NCBI GenBank assembly: GCA_004295045.1
Contig: SHND01000017.1
Coordinates: forward strand, 1 to 64,000
DNA length: 64,000 nucleotides
Origin: Chloroflexota bacterium
GTDB taxonomy: Bacteria > Chloroflexota > Anaerolineae > UBA4142 > SHND01
Direction of reading: 5' to 3'
Both the position numbers and the translations under genes were made by a program. Position 1 is the stretch's first letter, and each line of letters starts with the position of its first letter. The notes beneath the pieces are model-generated. The model ran no database searches. It saw only the letters and a program-made list of their open reading frames with translations, and had not been told where the DNA came from. This document shows positions 28,270-34,908 of this stretch, piece by piece.

Positions 28270-29535
28270 TTGGAACAGTCTCATCATCCCGCGCTGCCGG
28301 TGCTCAAATCTTTTCAGCAGGCGTATACGCGCGCGGAAGAGAAATACGGCGCGCGGCGCATCTTGTTGATTTTTATTCCCCTGTCTTTAACGCTCTTTTT
28401 GCCGCCGCCGTGGTTGCTGTTCGGTTTCTTGCTCAGTCCTGCATATTTTCTGTTCCGCGCGCGGACGCTCGGCTCGCCTCTGCCGCAGACCAAAGTAAAT
28501 TTTCCCATTCTTTTGTTGCTGGTCGGCGTCGTGATTGGGCTTTGGGTTTCGCCCGCGCGTTTGAGCGGCGTTGAGAGCGCCGCAAAATTGCTTGCGAGTC
28601 TTACGACGTTTTATGTTTTGCTAGATGTGCTGCAGACACGTGCGGATGTGTGGCGCGCTGCCAGCGCGTTAGTATTGGCGGGACTCGCTGTTGTGCTGCT
28701 CTTGCCGTTTAGTGTGGGTTGGAGCGCCGACAAAGTTTTTGCGCTGCCCGCGTTTTTGGACTGGACGCTCCGTCCGCCGGGGCAGGGGACGAATCCGAAT
28801 ATCGTCGGCGGAATGCTCGCGGCGATTCTGCCGCTCGGACTTGTGCTGCTGGTTGCGCCGCGCCGCAGCGAACGGATTGTTGGCGCCATCGCATTGGGAC
28901 CATTTTTGATTGCGTTGCTTGTCCTGCAAGCGCGCGCGGCGTGGTTTGCATTACTTGGTGGATTAGCGATTGGGGCAACGTTGTATCGACGCTGGTTCTT
29001 GCCAATCATTCCTTTGTTGCTGTTGGGGCTTTTGTTTTTGAATCAACAGTTGGGCGGAGTGGAGGCGCTTTCGGATACCATCTTTGGAAAAATTGGCAAG
29101 CCCACCAGTGGCACGCTTCAAGAGCGCGTCGCCCTTTGGACTCAAGCCGTCGAATTAATTCGGGCGCATCCTCTTACGGGAATTGGGATGGGAGCGTATC
29201 CCTTTGTGGCGCCGTATGCGCCGCCCAATTCGCCAAGCGCGCCGGGCTTGCTTGCCGCGCACGCGCACAATGTTTTTTTGCAGGTTGCGCTCGATACTGG
29301 CATCATCGGGTTGGCGGGATTCGTCGGCGTTTTTGTGATGGCGATTCTCTCTACGTGGCGCGCGTATACGCGCCAGCGCGCCATGCCATTGCCCATCGGA
29401 ATCCTCACCGCATTCAGCGTGATATTGCTCCATAGCTTTGCTGATGGTATATTCTGGGGACTCAAGACGGGGTGGGTGCTTTGGTTTCTCTTTGGCATCG
29501 CCTGTGTTCTGCCGGACATCGCGGAACAAGAATGA
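28270..29535 (+). CDS. Second O-antigen ligase/polymerase-like membrane protein
   Basis: About 10 to 12 hydrophobic segments. The large loop contains LQERVALWTQAVELIRAHPL and TGIGMGAYPFVAPYAPPN, followed by HAHNVFLQVALDTGIIGLAG, the Wzy/WaaL loop with its conserved H-N-x-F/x-L-Q. It starts at TTG 28270, 3 bases after the upstream stop. Two such proteins in one locus suggest separate polymerase and ligase roles (inference). Confidence 0.83.
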   Translation: MEQSHHPALPVLKSFQQAYTRAEEKYGARRILLIFIPLSLTLFLPPPWLLFGFLLSPAYFLFRARTLGSPLPQTKVNFPILLLLVGVVIGLWVSPARLSGVESAAKLLASLTTFYVLLDVLQTRADVWRAASALVLAGLAVVLLLPFSVGWSADKVFALPAFLDWTLRPPGQGTNPNIVGGMLAAILPLGLVLLVAPRRSERIVGAIALGPFLIALLVLQARAAWFALLGGLAIGATLYRRWFLPIIPLLLLGLLFLNQQLGGVEALSDTIFGKIGKPTSGTLQERVALWTQAVELIRAHPLTGIGMGAYPFVAPYAPPNSPSAPGLLAAHAHNVFLQVALDTGIIGLAGFVGVFVMAILSTWRAYTRQRAMPLPIGILTAFSVILLHSFADGIFWGLKTGWVLWFLFGIACVLPDIAEQE

Positions 29536-29641
29536 TGTGTTGTTTTGACGAGCATTTTTGGCAAATATCCCTATTTGGTCCTCGCGTGGTAAATACCTCT
29601 CACATTGTCATCGTTTTGAAATTTTGCTTGTGCGAAAGCTA

Positions 29642-29704
29642 TTGACAATCTATGTTATCCTTTATTCGTTTGCTTGACCCGGCGCATTCACGACTTTATA
29701 GTCG
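29642..29704 (+). promoter_or_regulatory. Putative promoter and palindrome ahead of the BTAD regulator
   Basis: TTGACA at 29642-29647 is a perfect -35; the best -10 (TATTCG, 29663-29668) is weak and 15 bases away. CGACT-TTAT-AGTCG (29691-29704) is a perfect 5-base palindrome, flanked by TTCA and TGAA, ending 13 bases before the start codon where a ribosome site would be expected. The remaining 29536-29641 interval shows no gene. Confidence 0.35.
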
Positions 29705-29717
29705 CTGAATCGACTCT

Positions 29718-32700
29718 ATGCGTTCCAATCTCCTCATCACAAAAATTATCGTCCCCACACGGCGCACTGATGTATTGTCGCGCCCGCGCCTGCTCGATTT
29801 CATACACGAATACATCGAGCGCAAACTCCTGCTCCTTTCCGCATCAGCCGGCTATGGCAAGACGAGTCTGCTCGTAGATTTCGCGCATGATACCGACTTG
29901 AAGGTTTGTTGGTACAGTCTGGATGAGGGCGATCGCGATCCACAAATATTTTTGGAATATCTTGTCGCCGCGATTCAGCGACAGTTTCCCCATTTCGGCG
30001 GACGCACAATCGCCTTGCTGCAAGGGGTGGATGACACGCGCTCTTTGGATGCTTGCATTGGCGCGCTCGTTACCGAAATCCACGAACAGATTGACAGTTT
30101 TTTTGTTCTGGTGATTGATGACTATCATCTTGTCGAAACCAGCGCGCCTGTCAATCAACTCCTCGATCGACTGTTGTACTATTTGCCTGAAAACGCGCAT
30201 CTCGTACTTGCCAGTCGTACGATTCCCTCACAGTTAACTTTGACGCGCTTGACGGCGCAGCTCCAAGTCGCGGGGTTGGGGGTTGGCGACTTGCGCTTTA
30301 CGCCCGAAGAAATTCGTACGTTGATTCAAAAAAATTACGGGATGGAAATTACGCCGACGATGGCGGATGAGGTTGCCGCGCAATCGGAAGGGTGGATCAC
30401 GGGCATTGTTTTGACGACGCCGACAATGTGGCGCGGGCTGTTTCATCAGTGGGTCAAGGGATACGGTCCCGGCAGCCAACTGTTCGATTATCTCGCCACC
30501 GAAGTCATGGCACAACAATCCCCGTTGCTGCAGCAGTTCCTGCTCGAGACGGCGCTGCTGCCAGAGTTGGATGCCGCGTCATGCGATGAGCTTTTGGGAC
30601 GCACGGACGCGCAGTTGTTCTTGCAGCTTGCCGAAAAGCGCAATCTCTTTTTAACGCGCCTGGATACACAGGGCTTTCGCTATCACCATCTTTTTCGCGA
30701 ATTTTTGCAATCGCGTTTGCGCCAAACGCAGCCCGCGCGCTACAACGATGTCCTGCGCCAAACCGCCGCCTTGCTGGAACGACGCGGCAAAATGGATCAG
30801 GCGATTGAGCAATGGTTCGCGGCGGACGAACCCGCGAATGCTGCGCGTCTGATAGAAATTGTTGCAGAGGAATATTACAAGCTCGGACGTTGGGCGACGC
30901 TGAAACGTTGGCTGGAGCGATTGCCCGATCCGGTTTTGCAAAATGCGCCGCTATTGTGGCTCTGGCGCGCGATTCTTGACGCCGAAATGGGCGAGATGGA
31001 AGCGGCGCAGCTGCTGTTCGCCAATGCCATCGCGGAATTTGAACGACAGTCCGAGACGCTGAATCTTGCACGGGCGCTGATTGAATCGGCGCGCTTTGAA
31101 CCCAATCTTGAAACGGCGGTCGCGCGGTGTGAACGCGCGCTCGAACAGCTGCCCGCGCACGAATATTCGGTCCGCGCCTCTGCCTATCAAACGATTGGTA
31201 TGCAAAAGGCGCAGCACAATGATCTGGTTGGGGCAATACGGTTGCTGGAACAAGCATCTGAACTGTACGCGATTGCAAATCTACGGTACGAATATTCGAA
31301 TGTAGAAATTCACCTGGGCGGAGCCTTCTCCCTCATTGGCGACCGCGAACGCGCGATGCTTCATTTCGAAAATGCGCGCGCGTATTGGCAGCGCGTCCGC
31401 AATTCTGTCAAACTCGCCAACACATTGAACAGCATTGCCGTAACGCGCTATCAACAAGGCGAATTGAATCTTGCGCGCGAGTTATTGCAGGATGCATTGA
31501 TGCACGCGCGGCAGTCAGGCAATTTGCGAATCGAAGCGTATATTCTCGCCAGCTTGGGTGATATTGATCGCGACCAGGGAAAATTGGCAAAAGCGCTCCA
31601 GCTCTATACGGACGCCTCTTCGATTGCGGAAAAAATTCGCGAGCATTTTCTAATCACGTATGCGCGTGCCGCTGTAGGCGATGTTTGGCGCTTGGCGGGG
31701 GATATGCACGCGGCGGAGCAGGTGCTGCAAACCGCGCTGCAAACAGCGGCGGCGCATCGTTCCGATTACGAAGTAGCGCTGGTGCAGGTCGAGTTTGCCG
31801 CGCTTCGCTTGGCGCAAAATGAACCCGAAGCGGCGATTCGTCACCTTGAACATGCTTTGCCATTGTTGGAACGCACTGATGCGAAACGCGATATTGGACA
31901 TGCTTTTTATTATTTTGCCCAAGCCGCGTTATTGCGCAAGCGTGAAGCGGAAGCGCTGCGCTATCTCCGTTCCCTTGCCGCGCTGGGCAAAGAATTGGAC
32001 GAAGATCAATTTTTGGTGAGTCAAGCTGCCAACGCGCGACATGTTGTCGAATTTGCGTTGACCCGTCGTGTGGGCGTGCCCTTTTTCAAACGGCTCGCGA
32101 AAAAATTGGAACAAGCCAAGCCCGCGAGCGCGCTTTTGTTCGCCCTCCAAGATTCACTGCCGCAATTGGAGCTGCGCACGTTTGGCGAGGCGCAGGTGCT
32201 GATGGATGGGACGGCAGTTCCGCGTGGGGTTTGGCAGACGACAACGACCAAAGAACTCTTTTTCTTTTTTGCGACGAATCCGCAGGGGTGGCGCAAAGAG
32301 CAGATTTTTGAAGCCCTTTGGAACAGCGCTTCCCGCGCGCAGGCGAACGATCTGTTTCATGCGAGCATGTATCGGATCCGCCGCGCGCTCTTTGCCGAAT
32401 GCATTCTCTTTCGTCATGGACTCTATCAATTGAACCCCGAGGCGGTGCGTTGGCTGGATGTGCGCGAGTTTGAGGAAGAGATTGCCGCCGCGTCCCGCAC
32501 CACTGCCCCGCGTGAACGCATTGAGCATCTGGAACGGGCGACGGCGCTCTACCATGGTGATTTCTTGGAAGAATTCTATTCGGATTGGTGTCAGGCGCGT
32601 CGCGGCACATTGCGCGATACTTTTCTCAACTCATTAGCAGATTTGGGACGCGCCTGGTTTCAGCTGGAGGATTCCAAGCGCGCGATGGAACTGTATCAGC

Positions 32701-32891
32701 AGATTTTGCAGCACGAACCGACGCGTGAGGAAACCTTTCGCGACCTTATCGAATTGCATTGGGCAGCAGGCAACCGCGCGGGCGCCATACAAACATATCA
32801 ACAGTGCGTTAAAGTGTTGGACGCCGAGTTGGGTTTGCCGCCCATGCCGGAAACGGTGGCACTTTACAAGCGATTGCTTCGTGAGGCATAA
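29718..32891 (+). CDS. MalT-like STAND ATPase regulator with TPR domain and C-terminal BTAD output domain
   Basis: A 1057-residue regulator. Residues 41-51 (SASAGYGKTSL) are the P-loop of a STAND ATPase and FVLVIDDYHLV is Walker B. A helical TPR-like region runs from ~350 to ~800. From ~816 (LELRTFGEAQVLMDG) comes a winged-helix OmpR/PhoB-like fold followed by a bacterial transcriptional activation domain as in SARP/AfsR, here at the C-terminus instead of the N-terminus. Such proteins integrate a signal in the TPR part and activate promoters with heptamer direct repeats; such repeats occur 75 bases downstream of its stop. No Shine-Dalgarno is evident at ATG 29718. Confidence 0.88.
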   Translation: MRSNLLITKIIVPTRRTDVLSRPRLLDFIHEYIERKLLLLSASAGYGKTSLLVDFAHDTDLKVCWYSLDEGDRDPQIFLEYLVAAIQRQFPHFGGRTIALLQGVDDTRSLDACIGALVTEIHEQIDSFFVLVIDDYHLVETSAPVNQLLDRLLYYLPENAHLVLASRTIPSQLTLTRLTAQLQVAGLGVGDLRFTPEEIRTLIQKNYGMEITPTMADEVAAQSEGWITGIVLTTPTMWRGLFHQWVKGYGPGSQLFDYLATEVMAQQSPLLQQFLLETALLPELDAASCDELLGRTDAQLFLQLAEKRNLFLTRLDTQGFRYHHLFREFLQSRLRQTQPARYNDVLRQTAALLERRGKMDQAIEQWFAADEPANAARLIEIVAEEYYKLGRWATLKRWLERLPDPVLQNAPLLWLWRAILDAEMGEMEAAQLLFANAIAEFERQSETLNLARALIESARFEPNLETAVARCERALEQLPAHEYSVRASAYQTIGMQKAQHNDLVGAIRLLEQASELYAIANLRYEYSNVEIHLGGAFSLIGDRERAMLHFENARAYWQRVRNSVKLANTLNSIAVTRYQQGELNLARELLQDALMHARQSGNLRIEAYILASLGDIDRDQGKLAKALQLYTDASSIAEKIREHFLITYARAAVGDVWRLAGDMHAAEQVLQTALQTAAAHRSDYEVALVQVEFAALRLAQNEPEAAIRHLEHALPLLERTDAKRDIGHAFYYFAQAALLRKREAEALRYLRSLAALGKELDEDQFLVSQAANARHVVEFALTRRVGVPFFKRLAKKLEQAKPASALLFALQDSLPQLELRTFGEAQVLMDGTAVPRGVWQTTTTKELFFFFATNPQGWRKEQIFEALWNSASRAQANDLFHASMYRIRRALFAECILFRHGLYQLNPEAVRWLDVREFEEEIAAASRTTAPRERIEHLERATALYHGDFLEEFYSDWCQARRGTLRDTFLNSLADLGRAWFQLEDSKRAMELYQQILQHEPTREETFRDLIELHWAAGNRAGAIQTYQQCVKVLDAELGLPPMPETVALYKRLLREA

Positions 32892-32913
32892 ATTAACTAT
32901 AAATTGGCAATTT

Positions 32914-32945
32914 AAGCGAGTAGGGTGCTCCCTGCTCGCTTTTTT
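32914..32945 (+). terminator. Rho-independent terminator after the BTAD regulator
   Basis: AAGCGAG pairs with CTCGCTT and an inner AGGG with CCCT around a TGCT loop, followed by a run of T. It separates the regulator transcript from the downstream peptide-DUF5317-NHLP-kinase unit. Confidence 0.8.
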
Positions 32946-32965
32946 GTTGCATTTTCTAATAATTC

Positions 32966-32999
32966 TGTCAGTGTTTTGTCAGTACTAGTATGATATAAG
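32966..32999 (+). promoter_or_regulatory. SARP/BTAD-type promoter: two TGTCAGT direct repeats 11 bp apart plus -10
   Basis: TGTCAGT occurs exactly at 32966-32972 and 32977-32983, separated by GTTT, a period of one DNA turn. An A/T-rich -10 (GATATA/TATAAG, 32992-32999) starts 8 to 10 bases after the second copy. This reproduces the known geometry of SARP targets (heptamers in tandem at 11 bp, the last ~8 bp from -10, replacing the -35). The regulator gene lies immediately upstream. Binding by that protein is inference. Confidence 0.6.
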
Positions 33000-33061
33000 A
33001 ATAGCAATCTTGAGTGAGTGCAGACCGTCTGCTCTCCGATTCTCCGAAAGGAAGGCTCTAA

Positions 33062-33184
33062 ATGGAACAGAATAATAAACCCACATTACCGCTGAATGGC
33101 GCCGTTGTCCGCTTGCTCCTCCTGCTGGCGATTCTTGCGGCATTTGTAGTGGCAGCGGGCGCGCCGATCTGTTTTCGGTGCTAA
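33062..33184 (+). CDS. 40-residue single-pass membrane peptide ending in CxxC
   Basis: Starts MEQNNKPTLPLNGAVVRL, then a hydrophobic helix of about 20 residues rich in L, A and V, and ends in PICFRC. AAAGGAAGG lies 6 bases before ATG, the best ribosome site in the window, so it is very probably translated. The first gene after the SARP-like promoter. Positively charged residues flank the helix only weakly, so topology is uncertain. Not recognised; a signal peptide-like messenger or small membrane regulator are possibilities. Confidence 0.65.
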   Translation: MEQNNKPTLPLNGAVVRLLLLLAILAAFVVAAGAPICFRC

Positions 33185-33214
33185 TACCACGTGCCCGGTT
33201 CGGGATTTAGGAAT

Positions 33215-33808
33215 ATGATATTGCTTTTTGTACTGCTGCTCGCGCTTGGATGGGCGGTGGCGCGAGGTGCACGCTTGTCAAACCTTGCCTCCCTCCCGTT
33301 GCGCGGTTCAGGACTGGCACTCGCTGCCTTTGGTATACAAGCTGCGTTAATTTACTTCCCCGTACCCGTGGATCTGGAATCGTGGCAGCGCTCCGTGCTT
33401 CTCGCGTTCTCATATGCCCTGCTCGCGGGATTCGTCTGGTGGAATCGTCGTATGCCGGGGATTTGGCTCCTCGGTATCGGTTTGCTTGCAAACTGGATCG
33501 TCATCCTCGCCAATGGTGGATACATGCCGGTCACATACGACGCGCTCCTTGCGGTGGGGAAGAGCCATTTGGTAGCCAGTGCCAGTCCGGGTGCGGTTGT
33601 CTTTGGAACCAAAGACATTTTGTTGGCGCGGGAAGAAACGCGTTTATGGTTTCTTTCCGATATTTTTGTAATACCACCACCCTTTCCTATTCCAAGCATC
33701 TTTAGCGTAGGCGACGCGCTGATTGCTTTGGGCTTGCTTCGATTCCTTCCCGCGGCGCTTGGCGCACCCACTCGCAAGCAAGCCACTCACAGCGCGCCAA
33801 CGACATGA
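33215..33808 (+). CDS. DUF5317-like integral membrane protein
   Basis: A 197-residue protein with about five hydrophobic segments. It contains GIGLLANWIVILANGGYMPV and, near the C-terminus, FVIPPPFPIPSIFSVGDALI, both typical of DUF5317 proteins common in Chloroflexota and Firmicutes. Function unknown. ATG 33215 is preferred; GTG 33191, seven bases after the peptide stop, would add eight polar residues. Same transcript as its neighbours by spacing. Confidence 0.7.
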   Translation: MILLFVLLLALGWAVARGARLSNLASLPLRGSGLALAAFGIQAALIYFPVPVDLESWQRSVLLAFSYALLAGFVWWNRRMPGIWLLGIGLLANWIVILANGGYMPVTYDALLAVGKSHLVASASPGAVVFGTKDILLAREETRLWFLSDIFVIPPPFPIPSIFSVGDALIALGLLRFLPAALGAPTRKQATHSAPTT

Positions 33809-33820
33809 GGAGAATTACGA

Positions 33821-34102
33821 GTGAAAACTCATGCCTTACAACTGCTCATCGGTAACGCTCTGACGGATGCTGATTTTTGCCGCGCGTTGTTGAATGGCTC
33901 GCGGCGCCGCATTCTACAGACCTTTCCGTTGACGACTCAAGAGATCGAAATTTTGATGGAGATTCGGGCTGATTCGCTAGATCAATTTGCAAGTGAAATT
34001 CACAAACACTTTCTTGCCGACATAGACGAACCTGCGCCGCTGCCATCCGTGCGACGGCATTTGACGCGTATGACCCACCCCCATCCTTATCGGAGCGGAT
34101 AA
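33821..34102 (+). CDS. Small NHLP-clan (Os1348-like) protein
   Basis: 93 residues. The first ~65 match the nitrile-hydratase-leader-peptide clan: LLIGNALTDADFCRALLNGS, then LTTQEIEILMEIRADSLDQF. Members are either RiPP leader-like proteins or free-standing proteins of unknown role next to signalling genes. GTG 33821 has AGGAG 8 bases upstream. No RiPP maturase (radical SAM, LanM, YcaO) is seen nearby, so a signalling role is more likely here than a modified-peptide precursor. Confidence 0.58.
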   Translation: MKTHALQLLIGNALTDADFCRALLNGSRRRILQTFPLTTQEIEILMEIRADSLDQFASEIHKHFLADIDEPAPLPSVRRHLTRMTHPHPYRSG

Positions 34103-34106
34103 AGCA

Positions 34107-34844
34107 TTGGGCTACCCTAAATCTTCACTGCTGCCAGAGCCGCAGGAGACGACTGCCGAAGTTGAGCGTCTGCGCGAAATCAATGAAAGACTCGTAATGT
34201 TGACGGCGCATGAGCTGCGTACGCCGCTAACACACATCTTGGCGTATCTGCGCCTGCGGCAGGAGAGTGCGCCAATGTCCGAACGGTGTGAGTTGGACGT
34301 TGTGGTTGAACAGGCGTTAGCTCTTAAAGAACGACTGGACCAAGTCTTGCTGCTCGATCAACTTGAAGCGGGTTTGTACGAGCTGCATTGTGCGCCGCTC
34401 TCGATTCAGGAAACGATCGGGCGCGCCATCGAAACACAGCGATGCCACATCGAAGAAAAGAAACTCACACTGGATATGCAGGTAGAGTGTTCGGCGATTG
34501 TGTGGGGTGATCGAGAGCTCTTGACGCGCGCGCTGGATCATTTGATTGCCAATGCGTGCAAGTTCTCTCTGCCGCGTGGGATTGTCGAAGTTCGGGTGGA
34601 TTGTGCCGAGACTTTATGCTGCGTGCGTGTGAGCGATCATGGCATTGGAATCGCCACCGAAAAACAATCGCAAATCTTTGAACCCTTTTTCCAAGTCGAA
34701 ATGACACGGTCGCGCCGCTACAACGGTTTGGGCATTGGTCTGCACCTTGTGCGCGCCATTGCCGAGAAGCATGGGGGCTCTATTCAAGTGCAAAGTAAAG
34801 TTGGCTATGGCAGTACGTTCACCATGATGATTCCACTGCCATGA
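34107..34844 (+). CDS. Soluble histidine kinase without a sensor domain
   Basis: The phosphoacceptor H35 lies in TAHELRTPLTHI. The ATPase has an N box (HLIANACKFS), G1 (DHGIGI), F box (FEPFFQV) and G2 (GLGIGLHLV). Only ~30 residues precede the H box and no membrane segment or PAS/GAF domain is present, so the input must come from a partner, plausibly the membrane protein or NHLP-clan protein encoded just upstream. No response regulator gene is in the window. Start TTG 34107. Confidence 0.87.
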   Translation: MGYPKSSLLPEPQETTAEVERLREINERLVMLTAHELRTPLTHILAYLRLRQESAPMSERCELDVVVEQALALKERLDQVLLLDQLEAGLYELHCAPLSIQETIGRAIETQRCHIEEKKLTLDMQVECSAIVWGDRELLTRALDHLIANACKFSLPRGIVEVRVDCAETLCCVRVSDHGIGIATEKQSQIFEPFFQVEMTRSRRYNGLGIGLHLVRAIAEKHGGSIQVQSKVGYGSTFTMMIPLP

Positions 34845-34861
34845 GGTATCAAGCATTTACC

Positions 34862-34897
34862 AAAAAAGCGAACACAAGCGCGTGTTCGCTTTTTTGG
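34862..34897. terminator. Bidirectional terminator between convergent genes
   Basis: A perfect 14-base inverted repeat (AAAAAAGCGAACAC / GTGTTCGCTTTTTT) around a 6-base loop, with A and T tails on both strands. It serves the histidine-kinase operon on the + strand and the oxidoreductase gene on the minus strand. Confidence 0.9.
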
Positions 34898-34908
34898 TGC
34901 GGCTTTAT

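Noticed and set aside
33821..34102. RiPP precursor based on NHLP-clan similarity
   Set aside because: No maturation enzyme or dedicated exporter is encoded nearby, and the sequence has no typical core after a GG site.
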